The notes: generated by a model from the letters alone, not told the origin. 64,000 bases of DNA from Marinagarivorans algicola (GCF_001292705.1 NZ_LGAK01000001.1:62001-126000), one strand, 5' to 3'. Positions 30,801 to 39,395 are shown, numbered from the stretch's first letter. Numbers and translations are program-made.

Positions 30801-31643
30801 CGCGTTATTTGGGTGACGGGCAAGTACCGGTATTTTTTAGATGATGCAGAGCGCATTGTTCGCGCCCGAGGTGTTCTATGGGATTCAACCGATGAAACAT
30901 TGCTACAACAAGATAATCAAGAAAAGACAGAAGCATTAAAGCGCTCGAATAAAGAGCTCGATGATTTTGCCCACATTGCCAGCCACGATTTAAAAGAGCC
31001 GCTGCGTGGAATTTCAAATTACGCTACATTTTTACAAGAAGACTATGCTGACTTATTAGATGTTGATGGGCGTCATATGTTGCACAGTATTACCCGTTTA
31101 ACGCACCATATGGAGTGCTTAATAAGTGATTTATTGAGCTTTTCACGATTAGGCAAAGCCGAGCTGGCCATGGGCAGCGTCGATATTGATACGCTGTTGG
31201 TAGATGTTTTAGAGTCATTATTACCTCGCATTGAAGAGCTTAATGTATATGTTAGCCTAGAGACCCCTTTAGCCGCTCTTTATTGTGATAGAGTTAGAAT
31301 GACAGAAGTTTTTAGAAACTTGATAACGAATGCCATGAAATACAATGATAATACAGAAAAGCATATCGTCATCACTTGCCAGCAAGCACACAATGAAATT
31401 ATTTATGGCATTAAAGACAACGGCATTGGTATTGCCCAAGCGTATCAAGCGCAAATTTTTGATATGTTTAAGCGCTTGCATGGGCGCCGAGAATACGGCG
31501 GCGGTAGCGGGATTGGATTAAGTATTGTCCAAAAAATTATTACTCAGCATGGTGGCCGCTTATGGTTAGAGTCTGAGGTACTGCAAGGGGCTCATTTCTA
31601 TTTTGCCTTGCCTACTGCGCCACCTATATGCCCGTATAGTTAG
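27816..31643 (+). CDS. Large multi-PAS membrane histidine kinase (MASE1-CHASE-PAS-HisKA-HATPase)
   Basis: A 1275-aa sensor kinase. Residues about 25-260 form a hydrophobic multi-span region with the FWPASGVAVSLLLLRG motif of MASE1. About 270-490 is an extracytoplasmic CHASE-like sensor closed by a membrane span at about 500-520. Four PAS-like repeats follow (about 545-660, 665-780, 790-905, 910-1035). The HisKA phosphoacceptor is His1057 in FAHIASHDLKEPLRG, then the N-box NLITNAMKYND, IKDNGIGI and GGGSGIGLSIV of the ATPase domain. All catalytic motifs are intact. The absence of its own receiver fits phosphotransfer to the two receivers encoded just upstream. Confidence 0.9.
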   Translation: MNQFTVRAIAIFTSLSRYLAERVLISKVAELLLASLLYYCCVSLSIDFAPSASYQSVFWPASGVAVSLLLLRGNIHTLSIMLGGLFAYAFSQRLSFNSLVNDPYTPVLLSVFLAHVLLISSLVFVPALQAYLAAKWVRLFCVDSLWVFTRGTQLWRLIIMAGVFPAVICVACLLPALWLYDADDAPLPVFDVVVSLFWGNVCGVAIIVPCVLLVTMPNPRVDFGRKLKIAVPMLGLFLLSAMCYSVLYHQLKVHISFEQKTLLTQSADKLRDRINTVYQQIQTLRFFLMNEQKHVDSLYTTTAKKAFLSQQALNDDLPYFATALLTAQYDDKKITNYYISHTYPVKAFESIKRIPLAHDKRMLYTLQAAAERPRRYALIAINSTLNTDQIMQTTGSPIVLLAHQLFADNRSRLLAAVIDMASLSYEVGLQYTSRYHAFHIDDIDSGQKLFGSGGIERLAALPYTIAFEQDLHVGDRKWRLRAVYDPLWFDYQLQSALLPITILSLILITLFSVFILSALVSAESLEQAVTEHSKALEQERIFLDTVFENIPLFVFVKDVVTRKYLRVNHHVERVLGMHPSAYEGKTAHDFFSPLDAQRRTAEEDQLIAHGGVLEVGEELVDSAIGQRWLYTRKSLILDDQGKARYILGVAEDMTERRKQAQTLNGVIEAMPLSLLVVDSDGVIIYSNQMSQRMMALAIGHTCLKEVLPDCDLDLVTQLLKGESAKNTQPLPIILMANMLGLDARYLPVEVTFSPVMWAGAIRTLVLIADISERIKSQKSLRDSENQLRLLMANLGEGVCGIDTRGCVTYMNLAACTILGYSEAALLHKNFYSTVFTDDGNNDDPIFKACSLGQSTRVGDAYFTHQSGTCLPVEYVCTPLLADQNKNIGAVIVFNNLQERFEQKQRLNQRNELIALGLDASGLGSWEWRRSDNLIRWSANIYKILDMQEGSFSGEVAGLSEYIHPLDLAEVRLVDELAKQTLEVTEFCCRMLTAFGRVIWVTGKYRYFLDDAERIVRARGVLWDSTDETLLQQDNQEKTEALKRSNKELDDFAHIASHDLKEPLRGISNYATFLQEDYADLLDVDGRHMLHSITRLTHHMECLISDLLSFSRLGKAELAMGSVDIDTLLVDVLESLLPRIEELNVYVSLETPLAALYCDRVRMTEVFRNLITNAMKYNDNTEKHIVITCQQAHNEIIYGIKDNGIGIAQAYQAQIFDMFKRLHGRREYGGGSGIGLSIVQKIITQHGGRLWLESEVLQGAHFYFALPTAPPICPYS

Positions 31644-31661
31644 GTGGCGTGACTCGGCGTT

Positions 31662-31982
31662 TTACAGACAGTTTTCGGGCTTGGGTAGGCCCGCAATCTT
31701 AGCGCCATACTTGGCTGGGCTACCGGGAAATAACTTGAGTAAATAAATACTGCCTGATTTTTCTTTGCCCAAAGTACTGGCAAGGTATCGGCTCAGTGGC
31801 CGCATTGCCGGAGCAACCTCAAAGGTCTTATAGAATGTTTGTAAGCTGGTAATAATCTCCCAATGCGCCGGTGTGAGTGTAATGCCTTCTTGCTGGGCAA
31901 TATGCCGGGCAATGTCAGGTGTCCAGTCTTCTAGACGCAATAAAAAACCTTCAGCGTCTAGCGGCGCTGTAATGTGACTCAT
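31662..31982 (-). CDS. tusE: Sulfurtransferase TusE (DsrC family)
   Basis: TusE takes sulfur from the TusBCD complex and passes it to MnmA for 2-thiouridine at the tRNA wobble position. The 106-aa protein has the DsrC-type GFLLRLEDWTPDIA start, LTPAHWEII and the C terminus LPKPENCL, where the penultimate Cys105 is the sulfur carrier. It lacks the second upstream Cys used by dissimilatory DsrC. It is last of a minus-strand tusD-C-B-E set, 116 bp after tusB. Confidence 0.93.
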   Translation of the reverse strand: MSHITAPLDAEGFLLRLEDWTPDIARHIAQQEGITLTPAHWEIITSLQTFYKTFEVAPAMRPLSRYLASTLGKEKSGSIYLLKLFPGSPAKYGAKIAGLPKPENCL

Positions 31983-32098
31983 GTGTTTTCACTTTTATGT
32001 TGATAGGTCATCTGTTAATACATCATCTCTGGAGGCGTTAATATCGCCATCTGTTCAGCGGTGTACCCCTTCAGTGGTGTGCTGAATTAAGCGCGATA

Positions 32099-32368
32099 TC
32101 AATACCAGCTTTGCACAGGGTTATACTGGCAGCTAAGCGCAACAAACTGGCTATAACTTAAAGGCTCTATCAAGTGGTTGAGTGTTAATCCGCGGGTTGT
32201 AATATCGTGTGCTAGGGCGTAAGTAAGTGGGCGCTTTACAAGAGCTGCATGAGTGGCAAGCGCATACACGCCATCGTTAATAAACACTAAGGCATCATTA
32301 GGGCCGGCCACCGCAAGGCAGTTTTTTAACACGAAAGGGTTGTTTTGGCTAACAATATGTAACGTCAT
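32099..32368 (-). CDS. tusB: Sulfur relay protein TusB
   Basis: TusB is the small subunit of the cytoplasmic TusBCD complex. The 89-aa product starts MTLHIVSQNNPF and contains ALVFINDGVYAL, as in TusB/DsrH. Its start overlaps the tusC stop by one base, so the two are translationally coupled. It keeps the small-subunit length of the family. Confidence 0.9.
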   Translation of the reverse strand: MTLHIVSQNNPFVLKNCLAVAGPNDALVFINDGVYALATHAALVKRPLTYALAHDITTRGLTLNHLIEPLSYSQFVALSCQYNPVQSWY

Positions 32369-32748
32369 TAAAAGCTCAGTACCTGTTTGGCTTGGCGAAT
32401 GAGCTCGCCAATAGTTTCATCGCTAACGGGTTTAGCCGCTAGATAAAAGTCGCTAAGATCGAGTTGCCGCTCATCGAGCCCGCTGGCTTGTGCGTAAAGC
32501 GCATCAATACCAAACATAGGCAGTGCGCTGGTCATTTTTTGATGGTTTTTACGTTGCGCGTCAACAGTATCTTGCTGGCTTTTAAGTTGCCATAAACCCT
32601 CACCCATAAAGATAATAGCCATATTTTGATCAAAGGCACCAGCAGCCAATGCTGCCTCTAAGCCTTCGCGGCCTAAGCTACTGCCGTAAGGGCTGTGGCT
32701 AAAAATAAAGAGTAAGTCGTATTGCGCAATATGTGTTTGGGTTTCCAT
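32368..32748 (-). CDS. tusC: Sulfur relay protein TusC
   Basis: TusC (DsrF family) is a structural subunit of TusBCD. The 126-aa protein has LFIFSHSPYGSSLGREGLEAALAAGAFDQN and IFMGEGLWQL, both typical. An AGGAGG-like site (complement of 32754-32759) lies a few bases upstream of the start. It follows tusD by 35 bp and overlaps tusB. Confidence 0.92.
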   Translation of the reverse strand: METQTHIAQYDLLFIFSHSPYGSSLGREGLEAALAAGAFDQNMAIIFMGEGLWQLKSQQDTVDAQRKNHQKMTSALPMFGIDALYAQASGLDERQLDLSDFYLAAKPVSDETIGELIRQAKQVLSF

Positions 32749-32783
32749 TACAGGCCTCCTATAGGGGCTAGGCTGTGATTGTT

Positions 32784-33191
32784 TTAGGCAAATGTAATGG
32801 TGCGATCACTGTGGGCAGTGGCATCAATCAGTTGGCCCAAACCGCTAAGCTCGCTGCCAGTGAGCAGGTTGTTAGCGAGTGCACGTTGCGGTGTTTGATG
32901 GCGCTTTTGCTCGTTGTCGTCTAATACGCCGCGCCTAAGTGCTGCGGCAATACACACTACGCTATCGAGCTGATATTGCTCAATCAGTGCTTGCCATGCG
33001 GCGGGTAAGTCAAACTCCCCCTGAGGGGTAATGGCTTGTGCATTGAGGTTGTGCACGCCTTCGCCGTAAAAAAAGAGACGATGAATACGGTGCCCTTCTT
33101 GCAGTAAGCACTGCGCAAATTGATACGCGTTATAAGCGGTGCTCCCCAGTAGTGAATGCGGAGCGGCATGAATAACAAGGGTAAAAAGCAT
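32784..33191 (-). CDS. tusD: Sulfur relay protein TusD
   Basis: TusD carries the active cysteine of TusBCD that receives persulfide sulfur from TusA. The 135-aa protein shows YQFAQCLLQEGHRIHRLFFYGEGV and VVCIAAALRRG, whose Cys matches E. coli TusD Cys78. ATG 33191 (MLFTLVIHAAPHS) is the family N terminus; an upstream in-frame TTG at 33200 is unlikely. First gene of the tusDCBE set; a terminator hairpin separates it from the BI-1 gene. Confidence 0.92.
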   Translation of the reverse strand: MLFTLVIHAAPHSLLGSTAYNAYQFAQCLLQEGHRIHRLFFYGEGVHNLNAQAITPQGEFDLPAAWQALIEQYQLDSVVCIAAALRRGVLDDNEQKRHQTPQRALANNLLTGSELSGLGQLIDATAHSDRTITFA

Positions 33192-33234
33192 AATAAGCAA
33201 CTCGCAATGATAAAAAGGCGAATGATACGCATAA

Positions 33235-33263
33235 AAAAACCGCCCGTAAAACGGGCGGTTTTT
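33235..33263 (-). terminator. Terminator between the BI-1 family gene and tusD
   Basis: A perfect 13-bp stem (33235-33247 with 33251-33263; core CCGCCCGT/ACGGGCGG) with an AAA loop, flanked by A- and T-tracts. It should end the BI-1 gene transcript on the minus strand and could work both ways. Confidence 0.88.
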
Positions 33264-33284
33264 AGTATTTACGGCAGGGCTATT

Positions 33285-33959
33285 TTAGTCGTCGTTTAAA
33301 AAGCCTAAAAGGTGTAACAATGCGGTAAATAAGTTGAGAATATCTAAATACAAGCGAACGGTTGCCATAATGTAGTTGGTTTCGCCGCCGTTAATGATGG
33401 CGCTAGTGTCATACAAAATAAAGCCAGACATCAGTAAAACAACAACTGCACTAATGGCTAGGCTAGCAGCAGGCATGTGAATACCAAACAAACCCAATAC
33501 CATAAATGCCAAGCTGGCTACCACAACAGTAATAAGGCCAACCATCAAAAAGCCACCCATAAAGCTAAAGTCTTTGCGGGTAGTGAGGACATAGCCTGAT
33601 AAGGCAAAAAACACTAATGCAGTACCACCAAGCGCTTGCATAATAATCATGCCGCCATTTGCGGTGCCCATGTAGTAGCTAAGTGTAGGGGCAAGGCCTG
33701 CGCCAAGCATTGCGGCAACGGCAAAGACAGCCAAAATGCCTTTCGATGAGTTAGCCACTTTAGGCAAAACAAACCACAAAACCCCTATAGCACCAAAAGA
33801 AAGTACCATTCCCATAATATGAGATAAGCCAATAGCCATACCTATAAATGCAGAAATAGCGCTCACTAATAAAGTGACAGATAGCAGGCTGTAAGTGTTA
33901 CGTAAGACCTTGTGAGTCTCAATATGTTTGACGGAACTGGCAGAATAGGCCTGTTGCAT
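33285..33959 (-). CDS. yccA: BI-1/YccA family inner-membrane protein
   Basis: Seven-span membrane protein of the Bax-inhibitor-1 family; the E. coli member YccA is a substrate and modulator of the FtsH protease. The 224-aa sequence has a short polar N terminus ending in a Lys/Arg-flanked segment (THKVLRNTYSLLS), successive hydrophobic segments, and the conserved C-terminal FILYDTSAIINGGETNYIMATVRLYLDILNLF block with its two Asp residues. A good AGGAG site lies 6-7 bases before the ATG. Neighbouring tus genes are commonly found next to it in gammaproteobacteria. Confidence 0.93.
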   Translation of the reverse strand: MQQAYSASSVKHIETHKVLRNTYSLLSVTLLVSAISAFIGMAIGLSHIMGMVLSFGAIGVLWFVLPKVANSSKGILAVFAVAAMLGAGLAPTLSYYMGTANGGMIIMQALGGTALVFFALSGYVLTTRKDFSFMGGFLMVGLITVVVASLAFMVLGLFGIHMPAASLAISAVVVLLMSGFILYDTSAIINGGETNYIMATVRLYLDILNLFTALLHLLGFLNDD

Positions 33960-34432
33960 GGTCGTGCTCCTAGATAATAAAAATCATTAAAAAGCGTAAG
34001 TAGTAGTCGCGTTTAAAAAGCGGCCTTACTTATTTGCTAATCTTGGTGGTCAGACTACCAAAAATCAAGTAAGTGCGATAGATATTTTCAAACCTTACGC
34101 AATCGTTTTTAAAAGCGATTAACCCCTATAAAGTGAAGGGTTTAGTGGCTATCGGACAAATGTGAATCGCTTGTGGTGCGGGCACTGTGCACCCAAGGCG
34201 TGGCCAATGGCTTTTAATGGTGATAGCTGTTAATACATTAACGGCAGTATTTGCACGCTTTAATAACTGCTTTGACTCTATTAGGCAGAGTTTTAGCCAG
34301 ATAGCTCTTGCCATAACAGCTTGAGTTATAAGGGTGTGTCGGTGAGTTGCTTTAGCCGATGAGTGGTTGTTTTTTAATCAATTGGAGGGCTATATTTTAA
34401 GGTATAGATTAATTTTGTGAAGAGGATACCCC
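33960..34432. other. Divergent intergenic region, yccA / HDOD gene
   Basis: No supported gene in these 473 bp; the only frames are short and unlike proteins. A weak stem AATCG/CGATT lies around 34101-34119. Promoters for both flanking genes must lie here; the AT-rich stretch at about 34385-34420 precedes the HDOD gene. Confidence 0.4.
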
Positions 34433-35806
34433 ATGCCATTGCCCGCTAGTATTTTGCAAATGCTGGAAACTAATAATATTCATTATGAGCTACGCGAATC
34501 CCTTCCTAAGCAGCCAGTAGCCGCGAGTGCACAAGCGTGTTTGGTTAAATCGCTTTTGCTAAAAGACAGCAAAGGCATAGTGCAAGTACTGCTCCCTTGG
34601 AATCGCATGCTAAATTTAGACGCCGTCGCGAATGAGTTTAACCGTAACCTCACAGCACTCAGCCAAGAAGAGTTAGCGCACACGCTCAGCGAGGTGGGCT
34701 TAACCGCGGTACCAGCGATACCGCAATGGCAAAAAAACATCACGTTGGTCGATAGCGCCTTGCTAGAATTTGGCACATTGTGGCTAGAAACCGGCGATCA
34801 CGAGCAAATGCTTGAGGTAAAGCGTGAGGTTTTTTGTGCCATGGTGACTGCGGCTAATGTGGCGAGTATCGCCTCGGCAGTATCAGAATTGTTGGTGTCG
34901 AGTGTCGATGATGATATACAAATTGCCGCATCAGTGCAGCGTTTTACACAATTGCGTATTAAGCAGCGCTTAGAAGATACCTTAGAGTTACCGCCTTTAC
35001 CCGATACTGCGCGGCGCATTATTAAATTGCGAGCCAATCCCGAAGCCGATATTAGCGATTTAACGGACATTGTAGAGCTAGATCCATCATTGGCGGCGCA
35101 GGTGGTCAGTTGGGCAGCGTCACCGTATTATTCGGCGCCAGGCAAAATAAAGTCGGTACACGATGCTATTGTGCGGGTATTGGGTTTTGATATGGTGCTT
35201 AACTTGGCGCTAGGTTTAGCCTTGGGCAAAACTATGAGCACCAGCGTCATGAGCCAAAAACAAATAGCGGCTTATTGGCAGCATGCTATTTGTGTGGCGG
35301 CGGTGGTCGAGGGTTTGGTAACGAGCATACCCCGAGAGCATCGCCCAGCATTCGGCATGTCGTATTTAGCCGGTTTGCTATGCAATTTTGGCCATCTTAT
35401 TTTGGCTGAAGTGTTTCCGCCGTATTACGCGAATATCAGTCGCCACCTAGAGGCCAATCCTCATATCCAAAGCCACGCCGTAGAGCAAAGCATTGTAGGA
35501 GTGAGTAGTTGCCAAATATCGAGCTGGCTACTCGAAACTTGGAGTATGCCAAGCGAGGTGATTACCGCCTTAAGGCAACAATTTAACCCCAGCTATCAAG
35601 GTGAGCACGCCGAGTACGCGCATTTATTGTTTGTGGCCGAGCAGTTACTCGCGCGTAGAGGCATAGGCTCTAGGTTGCCTATGCCTATCCCCAGTAAGCT
35701 TTTTGAAAGCTTACACCTAGACCCCGAAACAGCCGAAGCCACTGTGGGTAATGTACTTGAGTCGTGCGAAGCACTCGATGATATTGCAGCAAAGATGATG
35801 GGCTAG
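34433..35806 (+). CDS. HDOD-domain protein with N-terminal YbaK-like domain
   Basis: Probable signalling protein. Residues about 1-150 resemble the YbaK/prolyl-tRNA deacylase-like fold (MPLPASILQMLETNNIHYEL, VKSLLLKD). About 180-390 is an HDOD domain: LPPLPDTARRIIKLRANPEADISDLTDIVELDPSLAAQVV is diagnostic, then KSVHDAIVRVLGFDMVLNLALGLALG. No HD-GYP signature is present, so phosphodiesterase activity is not expected. GAGGA lies 6-8 bases before the ATG. The combination occurs in marine gammaproteobacteria; its exact role is unknown. Confidence 0.85.
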   Translation: MPLPASILQMLETNNIHYELRESLPKQPVAASAQACLVKSLLLKDSKGIVQVLLPWNRMLNLDAVANEFNRNLTALSQEELAHTLSEVGLTAVPAIPQWQKNITLVDSALLEFGTLWLETGDHEQMLEVKREVFCAMVTAANVASIASAVSELLVSSVDDDIQIAASVQRFTQLRIKQRLEDTLELPPLPDTARRIIKLRANPEADISDLTDIVELDPSLAAQVVSWAASPYYSAPGKIKSVHDAIVRVLGFDMVLNLALGLALGKTMSTSVMSQKQIAAYWQHAICVAAVVEGLVTSIPREHRPAFGMSYLAGLLCNFGHLILAEVFPPYYANISRHLEANPHIQSHAVEQSIVGVSSCQISSWLLETWSMPSEVITALRQQFNPSYQGEHAEYAHLLFVAEQLLARRGIGSRLPMPIPSKLFESLHLDPETAEATVGNVLESCEALDDIAAKMMG

Positions 35807-35892
35807 CTCGATCGACGAGTCGTTTTTTTTAGCGACTACGAGATAGCCTATTATTGATTGCGATGGCATTCAATAGCAAAGCACCACCCTTT

Positions 35893-35919
35893 AAAGGCCG
35901 CCGTTAAGGGGCCTTTTTT
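35893..35919 (+). terminator. Terminator after the HDOD gene
   Basis: AAAGGCC (35893-35899) pairs with GGCCTTT (35910-35916) around a 10-base loop, followed by further Ts. It lies about 90 bp after the HDOD stop and marks the end of the core-genome unit before the RADAR locus. Confidence 0.75.
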
Positions 35920-36746
35920 GGTGTTAGCGCTTTAGTCAATGGCGGCAGGGCAACGCTTGCGAAAGCACGCCGTTAATGCATCCGCAGTGTCGCAAATGCA
36001 AAGAGCATAAGCGCGACGAATGCTCACGCTCAAAATGCTGTGTTTGTAATAGGCAAGCGTTAATATCGATATTTAAGCGTTCTAATATAGACGGTAAGCG
36101 TGTGATTATTAGGTATGTGGTTATAACACCGGTTGACGTGCAGGTATGTACCCATGCCGCGGGAGTAGGATATTCACGCGCTGCCGATCCCATCGACTAA
36201 ATGAATATCATCGGTTACCCCAAAAATTTTTGGCTGCTCAAGCATTAGATAAGGCCGGTTGAGCCGTTAAGTTGTGGTGTCTTTAGGTTTTGGCTTTTTG
36301 ATACTCAGAAAGTACCTTTGGCTGTGTCTGTACGCGCGGGTTATTGAATTTATTCTCTCGAATTAGCGCTATCGTGCTGCCCGAGCGCTTTGAATGTTGA
36401 ATGTTGGTATATAGTGAAATGCTAAAAATTTTATTTTTTTAATTTCGCAGTGTTATTACGGCAAGTACATATTTTGTGAATAAATCTCTCTTTTGGCGGC
36501 TAAATATTTAAGCGATAAGGTATTGGTCAAAATTTTTAACAAATGGCGCAAAAGGCCGCATGCTTTTGTAAAATTAAGGCAGACTGTTATTTTGAATAAC
36601 AGTAAATTCTGGCGCAGCTCAGGGCGTCACAACCTTGATGACCTTAAGGAACTCGCACGGCCAACTCTCCTGCTCAAAGTGAGCAACACACGACAAGCGC
36701 GCCAAATATCACTATTGATTTACGCCAATCACTGCAAAATAACGGT
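35920..36746. other. Gene-poor left flank of the RADAR locus
   Basis: About 830 bp with no supported gene. Short frames exist at 35976-36200 (Cys-rich, 74 aa) and 36493-36834 (113 aa), but neither resembles a known protein and the latter runs into rdrA out of frame. The segment 36340-36480 is AT-rich and could hold the rdrA promoter. Bases 36648-36746 are open in the rdrA frame and read like coding sequence. Confidence 0.45.
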
Positions 36747-39371
36747 ATGCTCGGCGAGCAGCTTTTTCAATACGAAGCAAAAACTAAACTTGATCAGCTG
36801 CTTAATACCATTGCCAAGGGCGTTAACCGTTTAGCGAGCTCAGCCGCTGATGATACGCATGGATCATGGTTGCATGAGTTTGACCGGCCTAGGCACAATA
36901 ATACAATTTTTATTGGCGGTGAGCGCGGTGCAGGTAAAACCACTTTTTTACGCGCCGTGATGCAGGAATATTTTAAAAACAAAAATGATAAAATATTGCC
37001 TATCACTATTATTGACCCCACATTAGTCGAAACACATCAGCATCTGTTAGTTGATTTGGTGGCTAAGCTGAATGCATTGCTTAAAAATCAATTATCGTGT
37101 TGTGGCGACGATCAAAAATACTGCCAGTTTAACGAAAAGCTAGAAGCCATGGCCGAAGGGCTTAAATTGCTCAATAGTGGTGTAGAGTCAAAAGATCAAG
37201 ATGCCGCCTGGTTTTTAAATAAATCGTTAAAGCATGCCATGGGTGGGCAAGCCTTAGAGGCGCGTTTTCATGAGTTGATTGATAGTGCCGCTAGCGCTTT
37301 AAATCAAGATATTTTTATTGTCGCCTTTGATGATGTCGATACCGATACAAGCAAAGCGTACGATGCTTTAGAGCTGATACGTAAATATTTAACACACCAA
37401 AAATTGGTTATATTAATATCTGGCGACTTAAAGCTGTACAGCTATATTGTTAAAGAAAAAAAAGGAAAAGAGTTTAATGTAAAACCTGAGAGTACAGTCG
37501 CTGTCGACTTGGTCGATCATTTAGAGCAACAATATTTAGCCAAAATTTTACCGGTAGAGCAGCGCATTAAATTAAAGAGCTTTCGTGAGTTAGCCGATGA
37601 GCGGTTTAAACAAGGTATTATTTATGTAATTGATCATCACAACGAAAAAGATCATAAGACAGGTCAGCCTGTTAAAACATATATCGAGACTATGCTATCA
37701 CAAGCGCTTAATTTAAGACCTGCCCATGTAGGTGCGTACCGTTACTTTATATTGTCGTTACCGGTGCGCACAACGTTACAAATACTTAAAGCTTGGGCCG
37801 AGCGCCCAGCTAACGATAGCGATAATTATACTGCCTTTAAGACGGCTTTAAGGGCAAGCTATATCGGCGCCCTACAAAAAGAAGGGATTGATGCCGACAG
37901 CTTAATAAGCCCCTATGCTCACCCTAATAGAATTGGCATGGCCTTATTTACATTGTGCCACCAATACGGCGACCTTGAAACCGGATTTTACGACCGCCCC
38001 GATGCCGTCCATGAAAGCTATAACGCTTCGCAAATATTCTTGTCATCGGTTATTGCCAGCTACACCTCAGATGGGGTTAACCCTCTAGGTAAAGCTTTAA
38101 GCTTAATGTTAACCGGTGGCGCGGCATCTAATATCTATATGAACCATGTGGCTGGCCTGCTTAGAGGTGGCTGTACATCAAATGATTATTTATCGTATAT
38201 TGGCTTACAAACCTACCAAGATGTTTATAGTGTATCAGCACATTTTAGCCCCATTATATTAAACCACTTTAAATCCGGAACACATGGCAATGCTCAATTT
38301 TGGTCGGGTGTTATTCGTACGCCTAGGCAATTAAAAAAGGTCAATAAAAGTATTTTATATACTGAAATAGAAAAATTGTATAACAATGATGCAGATAATA
38401 ATGGTATGAAATGTATAAATCATACTACGTTGCCTAGTTTTGAGAGAAGTATAAATAAACAAGGTATTCAATTTATGACATTTTTGGCTTCAAAGACTAT
38501 TCTCTTTTCCGCGCATTCCGCTATTACAGCCAATGAAGGCAGAGATTATATTTCAATTTATTGCCTGATTGCTTCTACTGCTCAATTGTTAGGCTGTCAA
38601 GATGAAGATGCGGTAAAAAATATGATTAATAAGTTGGAACCCATAAAAACATACGGTTCACCAACTTTTTTAAATAACGCTGACGTTAATGATATTGCTA
38701 GAGAAATATACGGTGAAAATGAAAATGAAAATGATATCGATGATATAGAAGCGCCCAGTGAGAACTATAAAAAATTAATTAATATATTATATACGTGGAT
38801 TGAAGAGTGTAATAAAGGCCAGTATTCTTCATTACTAATCGGCAAGGTTTGGACGCGATTGATGTATTCGTTGTCAAATATTAATGGTAGTAAGAGGAAG
38901 TTGAATAGCACTGATGGCGAAATAGTGTGGACCCTTTACGATTTGATGGCTAATTATATTTGGAAGCTAGTTAATTCAGTCCTTATTGAAGAGGTTCGTT
39001 TTGGTAATAACAGCAGTAATAGTTTAAGATCATGCTTAAATATGGCTAAAAACACTAAATTCTCATCGAATGAGCTAAAAAATAATTTAAACAATGTGTT
39101 TGAAAAGATATCATTGAATAGTTATAAAAGTGATTCCTTTAAAGAAAATTTACCTCTGACCACATCGCTAATCGCTTGCCCGCTATTGCTGCCTTATTTG
39201 CTAAAAATTAATAAAGATAATAAAGGCGTAGATTTTATTTCTGATCATATAAAAAGTATTTTAAAATCAGTATATGGCGATAGTTGTGAATTGATTAAAG
39301 CGTTTGAGGAGGGTGATAAATTACATATGATGGCTTTTGTCTCGGCTTTGCCTATTGTAGGCGCTATTTAA
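36747..39371 (+). CDS. rdrA: RADAR defence ATPase RdrA
   Basis: Predicted STAND/KAP-like P-loop ATPase of RADAR anti-phage systems, in which RdrA assembles with the deaminase RdrB. The 874-aa protein has Walker A GGERGAGKTTFLRA (Gly58-Thr65) and Walker B IVAFDDVD (Asp195, Asp196, Asp198), followed by LVILISGD, a sensor-1-like strand. The C-terminal two thirds have no recognisable domain. The 3' part (about 38300-39371) is clearly more AT-rich. ATG 36747 has no good ribosome site and the frame is open back to 36648 without a canonical start, so the N terminus is uncertain. rdrB follows after 24 bp. Identification rests on the pairing plus motifs. Confidence 0.88.
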   Translation: MLGEQLFQYEAKTKLDQLLNTIAKGVNRLASSAADDTHGSWLHEFDRPRHNNTIFIGGERGAGKTTFLRAVMQEYFKNKNDKILPITIIDPTLVETHQHLLVDLVAKLNALLKNQLSCCGDDQKYCQFNEKLEAMAEGLKLLNSGVESKDQDAAWFLNKSLKHAMGGQALEARFHELIDSAASALNQDIFIVAFDDVDTDTSKAYDALELIRKYLTHQKLVILISGDLKLYSYIVKEKKGKEFNVKPESTVAVDLVDHLEQQYLAKILPVEQRIKLKSFRELADERFKQGIIYVIDHHNEKDHKTGQPVKTYIETMLSQALNLRPAHVGAYRYFILSLPVRTTLQILKAWAERPANDSDNYTAFKTALRASYIGALQKEGIDADSLISPYAHPNRIGMALFTLCHQYGDLETGFYDRPDAVHESYNASQIFLSSVIASYTSDGVNPLGKALSLMLTGGAASNIYMNHVAGLLRGGCTSNDYLSYIGLQTYQDVYSVSAHFSPIILNHFKSGTHGNAQFWSGVIRTPRQLKKVNKSILYTEIEKLYNNDADNNGMKCINHTTLPSFERSINKQGIQFMTFLASKTILFSAHSAITANEGRDYISIYCLIASTAQLLGCQDEDAVKNMINKLEPIKTYGSPTFLNNADVNDIAREIYGENENENDIDDIEAPSENYKKLINILYTWIEECNKGQYSSLLIGKVWTRLMYSLSNINGSKRKLNSTDGEIVWTLYDLMANYIWKLVNSVLIEEVRFGNNSSNSLRSCLNMAKNTKFSSNELKNNLNNVFEKISLNSYKSDSFKENLPLTTSLIACPLLLPYLLKINKDNKGVDFISDHIKSILKSVYGDSCELIKAFEEGDKLHMMAFVSALPIVGAI

Positions 39372-39395
39372 GATCACTAAAAAATAGAGAAGATT

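Noticed and set aside
35936-36200. Overlapping Cys-rich frames on both strands left of RADAR
   Set aside because: Cysteines come from GC-skewed words shared by both strands; neither frame has a ribosome site or a known motif. An integron attC site was also considered here, but matching core sites were not found.
36493-36834. 113-codon plus-strand frame overlapping the 5' end of rdrA
   Set aside because: It runs out of frame into rdrA, its C-terminal part is merely the shadow of rdrA codons, it has no ribosome site and no protein-like features.
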